Assembly (NCBI GenBank): GCA_963082975.1
Contig: OY720348.1
Coordinates: 74,363,719 to 74,427,718, forward strand
Source: Labia minor
Lineage: Eukaryota; Arthropoda; Insecta; Dermaptera; Spongiphoridae
Length of the DNA: 64,000 nucleotides
Reading direction: 5' to 3'
The position numbers and the translations under genes were made by a program. A model generated the notes under the pieces. That model worked only from the letters and a program-made list of their open reading frames with translations, ran no database searches and was not told the origin of the DNA. Within the stretch, counting starts at the first letter, position 1; each line of letters starts with the position of its first letter. Below, one piece after another: positions 11,129 to 22,455 of this stretch.

Positions 11129-12567
11129 TTCCGTCTAATCGTCATCTTCTTGAGTGCTTCTTGGTATACCGGGCATCTACTTGTGCCGGCATAGTGAGCA
11201 ATATTCTCTGTGCTGAGCTGTTCAGCACATAATGCACATTTAGCTGGTTTATCGCAATTGACCAACTTGTGACCCTCCTCTCCACACTTGATGCAGAGTT
11301 TGGATCGGTCTTTTCCGCCTTTACACTGGGCAGCCCGGTGTCCAAAATGCCAGCATTTGAAACATCGGATTGGCTTTATTATAGTTCGAATTCGACAGTT
11401 TACCCAGCCAATCCTGATCTTGCCGTGTTCTCCGATCACTTTCATCGCTGTTGCTGCCGCCAATACCACCGACGCAATTTGTGTTCCTCTAAAGGCTTTT
11501 CGGATTTTTATAGCCTCTACTGTGACACCACAATCGCCTCCGGCTGCTATTTTCAGAGCATCCAGAATATCGTCTCTTGTTGTGATATCGTCGAGGTCAC
11601 GAATTTCCAGGTTTTCTTCTGGTCCCGTATTGATGACTTTTGCATCATCTTGGAGTATGCCCGCGATGGTTTCCTGCAAGGCTTTTCCATTGTCAGCACT
11701 GCCTTTTAACAGCGTAATAAGCATGTCTCCTGCTGCTGTCTTGCGAATTTTGTCGACAGTGGCGCTGACCTGCTCCGGGCGCACGCCTGCCTTGATCCGG
11801 GTGAGTATTTCGCAGTACTTTGCTTTGTCTGTCGGGCGAATGATCAGCACGTCAGGTCTCATTGCTGCTCTTTTTAGGTTCTTATGGTTCCGCTTAAATG
11901 GAGGCGCTGGAGGTTTATCTGGAGGCTGTTTTTTGCGCTCCTTTCTCCTATCCCCTCTCGATTGCACCATCACCCAGCCTGGGCTCTTGTTCTGCTTAAC
12001 GGAGTTTTGAATAGGCTCTTTATCCTCTACATGCTTCTTGGTAGGAAGGCTAGGTCCCGAGTCTTTTAGCTTCTTTGTGGTCTGTTGATTCGAGCTACCA
12101 GGAGAATTAGTTTTCCTTTTTTCTCCCCTTACAGTAAGGGCTTCTTGAGCTGCAGATTCCTTAAAAACCAGACACTTGTTTGTTTTGTCTGGGGATGTTT
12201 GTGTGCTCCTTTTCTCTGTAGTAGGGCGTGACTGAGATCGTGGTATCTTTTCTTCTATATCCTTCAACCGGCCGTACATGCTTCTGATTGAGCGTGCCAT
12301 TTTCTTTATCTCACCATGTACGTTATGCCTAGGCTCAACAAACTCCAACAGTTCGAAAATTTTCTTGCCGAGGTCTCCAAGAACCTCCTTTCTCTCCTCT
12401 TCACTTGTAGCAATAAATGCTACAGGGGCCAAGTTTTCCACCCCTGCAGCACTGCGGTCGCCAGCTAACGACATCCCGGGGCCCGCTTGCTCACCCCTGA
12501 CGGACGCCGGCACTGGGCATCCGAATCCCTGCGCCGTAACCTCTCCTTCCCTTTCGTCGTCTCTCAT
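11125..12567 (-). CDS. ORF1: gag-like zinc-knuckle protein of R1-like LINE
   Basis: A 480-residue nucleic-acid-binding protein thought to package the element RNA. The N-terminal ~230 residues are polar and charged, with many Lys, Ser and Pro and low complexity. Residues ~238-395 form the conserved gag-like central region, starting PDVLIIRPT. Three C-terminal zinc knuckles follow: C402-C405-H410-C415, C425-C428-H433-C438 (both CX2CX4HX4C), and a longer CX2C-X10-H-X6-C at 444-465. This CCHC/CCHC/extended third knuckle set is the usual one in R1-clade ORF1s. The chosen ATG at 12567 gives the longest frame. Its TGA stop shares three bases with the ORF2 start, which suggests coupled translation. 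Intact, with no frameshift seen. Confidence 0.9.
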   Translation of the reverse strand: MRDDEREGEVTAQGFGCPVPASVRGEQAGPGMSLAGDRSAAGVENLAPVAFIATSEEERKEVLGDLGKKIFELLEFVEPRHNVHGEIKKMARSIRSMYGRLKDIEEKIPRSQSRPTTEKRSTQTSPDKTNKCLVFKESAAQEALTVRGEKRKTNSPGSSNQQTTKKLKDSGPSLPTKKHVEDKEPIQNSVKQNKSPGWVMVQSRGDRRKERKKQPPDKPPAPPFKRNHKNLKRAAMRPDVLIIRPTDKAKYCEILTRIKAGVRPEQVSATVDKIRKTAAGDMLITLLKGSADNGKALQETIAGILQDDAKVINTGPEENLEIRDLDDITTRDDILDALKIAAGGDCGVTVEAIKIRKAFRGTQIASVVLAAATAMKVIGEHGKIRIGWVNCRIRTIIKPIRCFKCWHFGHRAAQCKGGKDRSKLCIKCGEEGHKLVNCDKPAKCALCAEQLSTENIAHYAGTSRCPVYQEALKKMTIRRK

Positions 12568-12922
12568 GTTTGGTTTATCTTCGGGGTTCCTTCCCCTAGC
12601 GCATTGGCATCGGTGACTATGCTTTTACGAGGGGTGGAGCTCGAACCACCACCTCAACCCCCATCCTTGGAGGGCCGATGGGTGGGTGTTTGCACTTATT
12701 TGATGGCGGTGCATACTCGCCATGTCTAGAATCCGTCATAGGCATTTGTGGTATTTTCTAGAGCCTAACTTTTACCCGAAAATTAGGCCCGCCACAGCCT
12801 GATGGAGCCTATCGCCTCGGTCCGGCACTGCTTATTCAGTATTCGCAGCTGGCCTACATATCTGCAGGTCGTTCCCCTATCCGCCACCTGGGGACCCGCC
12901 CGGTAGCTGAGGCCCGCCCCGG
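12568..12922 (-). promoter_or_regulatory. 5' UTR of the R1-like LINE (probable internal promoter)
   Basis: About 355 bp of GC-rich sequence starting CCGGGGCGGGCCTCAGC on the element strand, sharply different from the AT-rich and microsatellite flanks. LINEs of this type must carry their promoter downstream of their own start site, so this is where it should lie. No specific promoter element was identified; the role is inferred from position. Confidence 0.45.
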
Positions 12923-13055
12923 GTGTATGTGTGTGTGTGTGTGTATGTGTATGTGTGTGTGTATGTATGTAGACATTATTACTCAAAAACGGATTGAGCT
13001 AGAATCATGAAATTTGGTACATAGGCATTATTCCAAATTCGTAGTTTTCTATCAA
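12923..13055 (-). repeat. Family A interior separated from its 3' end by the LINE
   Basis: It consists of a TGTA/TG microsatellite (12923-12968) followed by the conserved family-A block through GGTTTGAGCTAGAATC-like and CATGAAATTTGGTA sequence to CTATCAA. It continues the family-A segment at 7797-7920 and joins family-B sequence at 13055/13056. It is part of the chimera. Confidence 0.75.
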
Positions 13056-13370
13056 GGGTTATTTTCACACCAAATTTCACATGAGGAGATTTTTTACATA
13101 TCACCACGAATCATGCACTTTGTGGTGGTTTTATTCTCGAGAAAAATCATCTTTATTGGTTCTTTTCTTAATTTAAAATTATATGACGTCATCCAGCCAT
13201 TCATGACGTCACAGCCTGGTCTTACATATATATTATAAATAAAATAAAATTAAAAATATTTATGTTCTATGCCTATCTGTTTTTTATTACATTAATAGAT
13301 ATATTAAAATTATTTGAAATTGTTTCAAACTGTCGGTCGGTTCGGACCTGGCCACAGGTCAACTTATTTT

Positions 13371-15100
13371 ATAAAAAAGAAAATATCCATCAAGAATATA
13401 ATACTATGTGTGTTCAATTAAAAAAGACAAATAACTAATAATAAAACCAAATAGTTTTCAATTAAAAAAATAAATATAAAAACAATAACGAAATCAAATC
13501 ATTGCGCATTTGATTGGGTTGTTAATCTCAAGGAGAGTAAATCAGGAAAAAGGTAATTTAGGTGTTTTTGCCTGTTCTAAAGAACAAAGCTAACTCAAGA
13601 AAAGATTAGATTGTTCTGCCGGTCCCATTGAAAAGGATCCAAGAGGGAAAAGATTTCAAATCGAAATTCTTTATCGGCAAAAGAATTGTTATCATGTATA
13701 AAAAAAAACATTTAATTAAAATTTCTATTGAATATGCGTTTAAAAGAAATTTTAACTTTCTACACTTAAGTCTTTAAAATTGTATTATGTTACTATTTTG
13801 AAAAATATAATATTTAACAACGATAGCCAATGATGTATTGATAAAATAAGAAGTAAGGGAACGCATAAAAAAAGTCCTATTTTCAGCAAACTATTTTTTT
13901 CCATATAACTTTTTATTTTTTCTTATTCATACTATACAAAGTATTAACGATCACAAAAAAAGAAATTCTAACAGCAGATTTAAGTGGGAGTTGTCGGGAC
14001 ATGAAAAAGTACTGGAATGCGTTCCGGTTCTGAAAAAAGGTAAGGGAACGTCGTTCCCCCGCGTTCCCCTCCCAATACACCACGGACGATAGCGTAATAA
14101 AAATAAATGGAACGAATTAAGTGCTAATGGGTGTAAATGGCGTTGAGATACAAAAAAATCAAAAATAAATGAAAATCCTTCGATCTTGAATTCAGGTGGT
14201 AATTAAATTAAACCTGGCCAGCTGAAAATTGAATTTCACCTGTTAATTAACAGCTGAAAATATAAATAAATTTACCTGATGGAAAAACTATATGTGCCAC
14301 TCAGATAATGTAATGTAATTTGTAACATATGAAGTGAATAATGAACTTGATAATCTTAATATTGCAATGCAAAATACATTTTTCTGTAATCAATAAACTT
14401 GAATTTTCTACAAGCTGTGAACTTTGGGCTTCATTTTCTCAGTTTCTTTAAATGTGGAGTAATCGCTTTGCCTTCTGAGTGGCACACATAACGACTTATA
14501 AAATAAAAAAAACTTTTCATTCTATTTATAATTTTATATTAATTGTGAACTTTTCGAAATGAAAACATCAATAAACTCTAAACTAAGGTCTAATCAATTT
14601 ATATTAATACATTCAATAATCCTTTTACAATGTTATCTTATCCTGTCACAGTCGTCACAAAAAAATCTAAAATTTCTCTTAAAAAGAAAATTTCAAGAAA
14701 TGGAACGTTTATTTGGTACTTCGAATGTATAATTGATAGTTGTGGACAGTCTAAATTTATCAGTTATATCAATTTTGGGGCGCATAATTAACACGCGCTG
14801 GCACTACTTCTGGGTGCGATATAATTGTGTATGTGGTGGGGGGGGAGTTAGATGGGGAGAGGAGGAAATATAAAAGTAAGAGGAACTTTTAAATCTTTTT
14901 CCTATATGGATAGAGTAAAATCTCAATAATCTCTTTTTACAAGGGTGGCAGCCAAATTGTATTTTCTAATTTAATCTTTTAAAATGGTGATATTTAAATT
15001 TTATCAATTCATACAGACTCATAAATAAATATTTATTTTAGGTTTATATAAAAAAAATAATATAATATTCCCTTTTAAATAAAAATCTTATGTTTTTTCT
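13371..15100. other. Spacer, no gene seen
   Basis: AT-rich throughout. A G-run tract near 14834-14875 (GGTGGGGGGGGAG followed by GAGGAGG-type purines) could form unusual structure. No ORF, RNA gene or family repeat was recognised. Confidence 0.5.
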
Positions 15101-15760
15101 TGGTTTAATAATTTTCAATGGCTGGGTGCGAGGTGGAATTGAGAAGGGAGAGTGTAAGAATTTTAAATGATTTTAAATTCATTTGGAAAATGGTCGAAAG
15201 TAAGAAATTGATTAGAAATATTTTCTGCGAATGGAATATTAAAAGATGCTTGGTATGGTAGTGGGTGTTGGGGAGGGTTTTCTTTTCACCGCCGATCATC
15301 TTGTGGTACACACAAAGCAACCCCATCATCCCAGCATACCATCAGACTAGATGAGTGTAGTTCCGGAGCACTTCCTTATCAATTAATTTAGGGTAACCTT
15401 TTTTGAGTTTTCCCATTTCCTTTTCGATTCCCTTTGATTCTTGAGTCCTTTGAGTAGCAGCCTCGTCTTTTTCTTGCATTTGTTTTTTTTTCTTTATTTT
15501 TTTTTTCTTTTTTTTTTTGGTTTTTTTCATTCCCATCCCACCATCTTCTTCGCCCCTCTTACTTTCGCTGCGTTCAATTCTTCATCCGCATCTTCTTCGT
15601 AGGATTTATTCCCCACTTTAATCTATCCTGAAACGTTTTCTCGCAGTATCCTTCGCTCGCACCCTCTTCGCCGTTTTCACTTTGCCTTACGCTTGTTTTT
15701 GCCTTCCGGAATCCCATGCGGCACTTTCCACAGCTACCAACTCATATTTACAAAAAAAAA
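15101..15760. other. Unclassified GC-richer, polypyrimidine-rich island
   Basis: Positions 15530-15740 are rich in CTTC/CTTCG-type pyrimidines and much less AT-rich than the surroundings; 15480-15525 is a T-run with C and G interruptions. Two overlapping minus-strand frames (15105-15329 and 15342-15536) are short and lysine-rich with no recognised domain. It could be a decayed exon or regulatory DNA; I do not call a gene. Confidence 0.35.
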
Positions 15761-16186
15761 CACACCCTCACCTTATACTTATTAAATGCAATATGTAATC
15801 GTTACAACTCGATAGATATCATTATAGAAATTAGATTAAATAAAAATAGTTATATTTATTTGCTTTCTTTGCCACAAAGCTAAACAATAAATCCCATCTT
15901 ATGAAAATAATTCGATTGTTTTTGAAAGAAATATAGTAACGATAAAAGTTCTAGTACTTATATTAAATTTTCTTAACAAATAATTTTATTAAAATATACA
16001 ATTATTACATATACATATTTCTTTCAAATTATAGAAAAAAAATTATATTGATTTAATTTTATTTTAAAATAAATAAATAAATTTTATAGAAAAAAAATAT
16101 TTTATAAGAATTAATAAATAAATTCGTATTCTCTAAAAAGAGTTTCTACGGAAAGAGATATAATAGCATACAATATAGCTATATAT

Positions 16187-16304
16187 TTTTACTATCTCGC
16201 CAGAGATAGTATTGCGATCACGAAAATAATCGATGTTGCGAATTTGATGTTTTTATACGTTTTGAAGGCTCCTGAATCATTTTCACTAAGGTTGAGAAAA
16301 ATGT

Positions 16305-16344
<40 letters not shown>

Positions 16345-16801
16345 TTATGTAGACAAGATTACGCAAAAACGGTTGGAGCTAGAATAATGATATTTGGTAT
16401 ACGGTCATTATTCAAAATTCGTAGTGTTCTATCAACTTTTGAGAAATGTAGCTCAACCGAAAGTGGGTCATTTCCTACAACGTTTTGATTTTTTTCCCTC
16501 TAAATTGACCGTAAAGATAAAGATAGATGTTTGATAGCTTTCCACATGATTAAAAATTGTATAAAACTGCTATATATAGAATTTCAGCTTGATGGAATCG
16601 CTGAAAGTACCAGAATTAATTATTTAACATTGCAAATCTCACGCGCCAACACGTGATGTAGTGCCATCAACAAAGAGCCAAACATGCACTATTATTTATT
16701 AATTTTAATTTATAATTTAATTAATTAAATTTAATTTAAATATAATATATGTTATTTAATTCCAATTCCAATTGCGAGATAGTCAAGTGGATATACTCCT
16801 G
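16187..16801 (-). mobile_element. Family A DINE-1/HINE-like element, copy A4
   Basis: Minus-strand copy of full length. The 3' hairpin ACTATCTCGCCAGAGATAGT is at 16191-16210, followed by a long uninterrupted (TG)n tract (about 16312-16342), the conserved block, CACGTG (16650-16655), GCGAGATAGT (about 16773) and a mutated 5' stem. The TG tract is the longest among the copies. Confidence 0.8.
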
Positions 16802-17123
16802 CTTATTTATTTATTTTAGAGGGAGCCTAAGTTGCAAGAAATTTGAGAAAATTTTATTAGCTCTATAATATTTTATCTTATCAATTGTTTTTTTAATTTT
16901 TGGTATTCTATTTTATCGAATAATCTAACAACTTTTAAAATCAATATTATATTATTATTATACATAATGTTGTAGAAGAGGAGGAAGGTATTCAATGCTT
17001 GTCTATTATCTTTATTTCCCTCCAAATTTAAATTCCAATTGTACCTATATTTAGTATTAACCAAATCAATGAAAAAAAAAACTTGTTACAAAATTTTTGG
17101 TAAAAATTTAACATTTTAATTAA

Positions 17124-17160
<37 letters not shown>

Positions 17161-19286
17161 CAAGTGGAACAGAAAAAAAATAAATAAATTAAACAACACA
17201 GAGTAAAAATGGAGTTGTGATTTAATTGAAATGTAATTAGCTAATGGGCCTAGTAATCCGTGAATCCATTTGCTGAGATTAAAATAAAATGCGACTGAAT
17301 TGTTTGATAAATCATAATCTCTCTGAATTGATCTGAGGGGAAAGGGCGGAGAAGACTGGATAGTTCGACATAAATAATTTCCTTTCGCGATCAACGAAAC
17401 GGAATATGAATCGCTTCTATTCAATATTAATTCTCGAAGAGAAGCGTCCTCCATCGCGGAAATTGAATGGAATCAATGTTTCTTCCACTTTTCCTTTTTA
17501 TTTATTTTTTTTTTTTTTTTTTTTTTTTTTTTATTTTTCATTTTTTTATTTATTTTTTTTTTTATATTTATTTTTCGGATCTGCTATCCGTCCCGGTTGA
17601 TACTCTTTTTCTTCTTCTTATTTTGTCAATCACTTTATCATAATATGAAAAGGAAGGAGAACGAATGCCCGATAAAAATTTCAAATAGCTTTTATTCTTT
17701 TGTTGCACAATAATATAGTTACGATCGATTTCAAACCAAATTTCAGAAATCACAAAAATAACAAATAAGGTGTGATTTAATTTCCATTTTCGATAAAGAA
17801 AAGATTTTTTCAATATTCCACTACCACACCATTCACCATTCCTTTCTATAATATTTTCAATGTTAATTTCTCGATCCATTTTCTTTTAAAATATATTTCA
17901 TTTTTGAATGGAAATCAAAGATGACATGACTGGTTTTATTAATTAACAGTATGACAAGTTAAGTATACATTCATCGATCGTATACTAAACAGAATCTTAT
18001 ATGCTCATTGTTCGACAGAAAGCGTTTTTTCCAAATCGTCTTTTTCTTCCTACTCTGGACTTGCATTTCTTTTTGTTTTATTGCTTAAAGTACCATAGAG
18101 ATAGGGCTTAGGATGGAATTATGAAAAAAAACCTTTTTACGGCCAAATACTAATATAAAAGAATCCAATCAGCCTGTCAATCTTTTTTTATTAACATGAA
18201 ATATACTTTGACACCTTCCCTTTATTCTGAACAAAACCAGACGATTAGAGACGTAAATAAAGTAAATTTTAAATAAATATTTAAAATATGCCCTCCTCGC
18301 TAACTTTTTTGTAGCTTCTTTTTACTAATGCACAAGATTTTTTAAGGTTCGAAAAGAACTGGATTCGCGTTCAAAAAAAAAATACTGAAAGATATCTCTG
18401 TATTTACTCGCTGATTCACAATGTAAATATCCGGGGTAATTTTAACGAAATTTTCCTTAATGAGCTCTTTTTGGAGTTCATTTTCCAGCTCTCACTCCCT
18501 CACTGATTTTCTTTTCCTTAGAGTGTTAAAAAATTCATTTCCTGCAAATGATTTGCTTTTTTATAAATTCGTCTCACTTTTAAGTGACACTGTACAGTCC
18601 GATTATCGAGGGAATGTCTTAATCGTCGCCCCTAGCATTTACACCCCATAATTTTATCGTCCTTCTGGAAATTTGTCCACCCTCGTTGTCTAGTTAGCCC
18701 ATCTCCTCCACCCCTTGGCATTTATCTTTGTCTTCAGTCTTCTGAATTCCCTTTTACTGCCCAAACAAAGTCGAAATTCTTGCGAAATGTATCATTAAAG
18801 AGCCAATTTTATGTTACGAATGAAATGGAATAAGTTACGATTCTCGGACCCAGAGATCTAGTTATCACTAAAGAGAATACTTTATCTTATCACCATTTAA
18901 TCTTCTTGAATTATAATTTCTGTGTTTCGACTAAGGATGAAAGAAAAGAAAAGAACCAAATGAATTTTCCATTGGCTTCAATAACTAATTTCATCTTAGA
19001 TAAAAGGGCTGTGAATTTTATTTTCATTTCGAGGACTTTTTTCTAGCATTCGTCTTTTGCTCCCCTTTTTATTTGATTTTTTTTCATCACCTGGGTCAGC
19101 TGTATAAATACTCAAGGTTTATGGCATATTAAACATAGATGATTGACACACATTAAAGCTGGATTTAATAATAATATATAATATATATGTTGAGTTATTT
19201 AACATATTAGTATAATATACTCAAGAAGTAATATTAAATGCTTAAAATTATATATAATGTTGATCTTTGTAAGGAAAATAAAAAAT
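16802..19286. other. Spacer with microsatellites, no gene seen
   Basis: It holds an (AAT)n tract (about 17124-17158), a T-run of about 28 interrupted only at its edges (17505-17532), and otherwise ordinary AT-rich sequence. Short open frames at 17116-17454, 17568-17879 and 18460-18651 have no recognisable domains and no repeat-family match. Confidence 0.5.
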
Positions 19287-19704
19287 CTGGAGTGTATCCA
19301 CTTGACTATCTTGCAATTTGAATTGGATTAATTAACATAATAAATTATATTATATTTAATTTAAATTTAAATTAAAATTAATAAATAATATTTATTAAAC
19401 CACCGTGTGTTTGGCTTTTTGTTGATGGCACCACGTCACGTGTTGGCGCGTGATTTGCAGTGTTAAAAAATTAATTCCGGTATTTTCAGCGATTCAATCA
19501 AACTGAAATTCTATATATAGTAGTTTTATACAAGTAACAAACATATATCTTTATTTTTACTGTCAGTTTAGAGGGAAAAAAATGAAAACGAGGTAGGTAA
19601 TGACCCTCTTCCGGATGAGCTACATTTCTCAGAAGTTGATAGAAAACTACGAGTTTTGAATAATGCCCGTATACCAAATTTCATTTTTGGCGAGATAGTA
19701 AAAA
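19287..19704 (+). mobile_element. Family A element, copy A5, internally deleted
   Basis: The 5' end CTGGAGTGTATCCACTTG and body are intact (CACGTG at 19437-19442). The sequence jumps from the CCAAATTTCAT block straight to TGGCGAGATAGTAAAAA, losing the microsatellite and the upstream arm of the 3' hairpin. Both termini are otherwise kept. Confidence 0.75.
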
Positions 19705-20576
19705 TGAGAGATTACTTCTAACCTATTTATTGAATTTTAAAGTTATTTAAAAATTTCATCTATGTTTATTAAAATTATATATTATACATTATACATTAAT
19801 AATATAATAATATATAATATAATATATTAATATAATATAATATAATAATTAATATAATATAATATACTTATGAATTCATTTTTGATAAACTATTTAATTA
19901 AATGTTGTTTACTCTTTACTAAAATGGAAAATAACATGAAAATTTTTCTACCTAAATTTAAAAAATAATAATTAAAAAACTATATAATTTAATTAATCAA
20001 TTTAATTTTGTTTTTAATATGTGCAATTTAATTTATTTTTAAAAATATTGCAATAATATTATACATTAGTTGGAGATTTTGTAACTTTTTAATTTTGTAT
20101 TTTGTTTAATTATCAATTATCTATAGCTATGATTAAAAAAAAATATAATAAAAATTTAATATTTTGTTTAAAAGTTTTGTTTATAAATAGGATCTTTTGT
20201 GGTGAGTGTCATAAAGCGGCGTTTTCGGTACGGTTACTGATACAACTGAGCAACCCAAGGAACACACTCGTAGCTTCAGCATAAACGGACCCTAACATAT
20301 CCCTGGTCATAAACCCCGAAATTGTACAATAACAATTTAAATAAACTATTAAAAAGGACCCTTCTCTTGAACTTCATTTAAATTCTATGGATTACTCTTG
20401 AGCCCCTGGAAAAATGACTTCATGTGAAGCGGCTCATTTGCAATATCAACTGAAATTTCATAGGGAGAACCAATAAAGGTGTTAGGCCAATTTTCTAAAT
20501 CCACTAAACTCTCATCTACTAGATATATACTCTAAAGGAGCTGGCAAACGATTCCATAGATTCATATTTAAATTAG
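19705..20576. other. Spacer, no gene seen
   Basis: It holds a TA/TAA-rich low-complexity tract at about 19770-19870. A 60-codon frame at 20102-20284 has no recognised domain. Confidence 0.5.
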
Positions 20577-21175
20577 CTGGAGTGTCTCCACTCGACTATC
20601 TCGCAAATTGGAATCGGATTAATTAACACATATATTATATTTAAATTAAATTGAATTAATTATAAATTATAAATTAAAATTAATAAATAATATTTATTAA
20701 ACCAGCGCATGTTTGGCTCTTTGTTGATGGCACCACGAGATTTGCACTGTTAAAAAATTCATTCCGGTACTTTCAGGGATTCAATCAAGCTGAAATTCTA
20801 TATATAGCAGTTTTATACAATTTTTAATCATGTGTAAAATTATCAAACATCTATCTTTAATTTTACGGTCAGTTTAGAGGAAAAAAATCAAAACGTTGTA
20901 GTTAATGACCCTCTTCCGGTTGAGCTACATTGCTCAAAAGTTGATAGAAAACTATTTTGAATTTTGAATAATGCCCGTATACCAAATTTCATGATTATAG
21001 CTCAAACCGTTTTTGCGTAATCTTGTCTACATACATACATACATACACACACACAGACATTTTTCTCAACCTTAGTGAAAATGATTCAGGAACCTTCAAA
21101 ACGTATAAAAACATCAAAATCTCAATATAGAAAATTTTCTTGATCGCAATACTATCTCTGGCGAGATAGTAAAAA
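20577..21175 (+). mobile_element. Family A DINE-1/HINE-like element, copy A6
   Basis: Near-complete copy. It has the 5' CTGGAGTGTCTCCACTCG, the subterminal ACTATCTCGC at 20595-20604, the TACATACA/CACA microsatellite at about 21027-21054, and the perfect 3' hairpin ACTATCTCTGGCGAGATAGT (21151-21170) followed by AAAAA. The E-box island has a deletion that removes CACGTG. It is the best plus-strand reference for the terminal structure. Confidence 0.82.
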
Positions 21176-22119
21176 TTGTGGTTGGAAAGCGATTCAATTA
21201 AAAAAAAAATAATAAAATAAAATGACAGTTATTTAGTTCTTTTAACTTAGTAATAAAATTATTTTTTTTAAAACCTAAAAATATATAAATATTATAAATA
21301 ATTAATAACATATGATTTATCAGAAAATAAATTTCCTGGTTGTGTCATTTAAAAGCTTCTCAGCCAGTATCAAGGAGTTGGTAATAAAACAGAGAAAATA
21401 ATAAAACCCATATCAGAAACAAGTAACAGTCACCTTAACGCTTTAGGAACATAAACGGCTTCTATTACCCGCAAACATTAAAAGCAATTTTGAGATAAAT
21501 TTACCATAAGAACTACGATAATAAATAATTTTATATGTCAATTATATAAAGACATCTTTCCTGTAAAATATTTATAGCATCAATCAACATTCCACTCGCT
21601 ACAATATTACAAAATTTAATTAGTTTATTATTATTATTATCATTATTATTTTCTGCACAGTAATTAAAACCTTCAAAACTTACTAGGATAGCAATGGACT
21701 CTCATCTGTGCCACCGAGATTCAAGTCCTTTTTGGAAAACTTCAGTCTGGTCCATGCTTTGAGCATTAAAGGCACCATATTTTTTCTACTTTTATCCTTT
21801 TAATTCTCTTGTAGTTATCTTTCTTCATTTTTAGTCCGTACTATCTCTTCCACATGTAGGGCACTGGATTGCATTTTTCTTTTATTGTAGCATCATTGAA
21901 CTATTTGACAGATCCAAAAAAAGGGAGCACCGGGAAATATGATATACGCTCTCTGCCTCTACAGACAGAAGTACAAATAGGGGTGTTCTGTAAAGAATTA
22001 GGACAAATAAATACTAATCTCTCTAAGACTTCTATTTCTGCACGATTCGATCAATTTCTACTTTCATTGAATACAGAGATTCATCCACCCAAAAATAGGA
22101 AAACCTGAGGTGTGGAATA
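21176..22119. other. Spacer, no gene seen
   Basis: AT-rich to mixed sequence with a TTATTATTATTATTATCATT stretch near 21626. A 79-codon frame at 21869-22108 has no recognised domain. Confidence 0.45.
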
Positions 22120-22455
22120 AATTGACAGAAAAATCCCAACAGCTTTTTCATACGTAATTCTTCATGTAAAATATGGAGAACTCATTCGTCTGAGATGCAT
22201 GATATGAGCAATTTCACGCTAAGTCAAACTTGGATCTTCACTAACCATATTATGTACTTGCTCCAAGATTTCTGGTGTGGTTGCAGTTTTTGAACAACCA
22301 CTACTTAGATCATCTTCAATGCTTAAATCGATGCACAGTTGGAAATGAAGGAGCAGATTTCTTTAACACTTTTACCATTTTTATATGAAATTCTGTTGCT
22401 GATAAACCTTCCAAAACAAAAAATTTTATCACTGCACGATATTCGGTTTTTTCCA
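22120..22455 (-). pseudogene. Mariner transposase N-terminal relic
   Basis: On the minus strand from the ATG at 22455 the sequence translates MEKTEYRAVIKFFVLEGLSA..., the usual start of a mariner transposase with its first helix-turn-helix. After a stop and frame change it continues EDDLSSGCSKTATTPEI, then a second helix-turn-helix region interrupted by stops (REIAHIMHLR). Only the DNA-binding half survives; no terminal repeat or catalytic domain was found next to it. It is an inactive remnant, and the divergence and number of stops suggest age. Confidence 0.8.

Larger units (their letters stand above)
7921..12922 (-). mobile_element. R1-clade-like non-LTR retrotransposon, apparently full length
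   Basis: The layout on the minus strand is a GC-rich 5' UTR (12922-12568), ORF1 (12567-11125), ORF2 (11128-8147), a 3' UTR (8146-7941) and a ~20 nt poly(A) tail (plus-strand T's at 7921-7940). Both ends abut the same TG/CA-type microsatellite: GTGTGTATGTGTGTGTGT on the left and TGTATGTGTGTGTGTG on the right. This is what target-primed insertion into a simple repeat would give; the exact target duplication cannot be read because the target is repetitive. R1-clade lineages that target (ACAY)n or (AC)n repeats (Waldo, Mino) are known, and the domain plan fits them. Neither ORF has an internal stop, so the copy may be young. Clade assignment is from motifs, not a tree. Confidence 0.88.
7797..13370 (-). 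mobile_element. Chimeric B/A DINE-like element carrying a LINE insertion
   Basis: On the minus strand this starts with the family-B 5' end (AAGTTGACCTG-TGGC-CAGGT hairpin, then ACCGACCGACAG) at 13370. It runs through family-B sequence to about 13056, switches at 13055 to family A (TTGATAGAAAACTACG...), continues into the TG/CA microsatellite and ends with the family-A 3' end at 7797. Both halves have the same orientation, so it reads as one element with a B head and an A tail. The 3' hairpin has lost its upstream arm (TGGCGAGATAGTAAAAA remains). The LINE at 7921-12922 splits the microsatellite. Without it the element would be about 570 bp, the size of an ordinary family-A copy. Confidence 0.7.

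Noticed and set aside
8688-12729. Many open frames on the plus strand and in other minus frames across the LINE (for example 9101-9481, 10544-11014, 11288-12010)
   Set aside because: They are shadows of the intact ORF1 and ORF2; none shows its own domain.
16303-16345. TG, TA and GA arrays as CRISPR-like or satellite arrays
   Set aside because: They are simple microsatellites with no spacers; several lie inside family-A elements as part of their structure.
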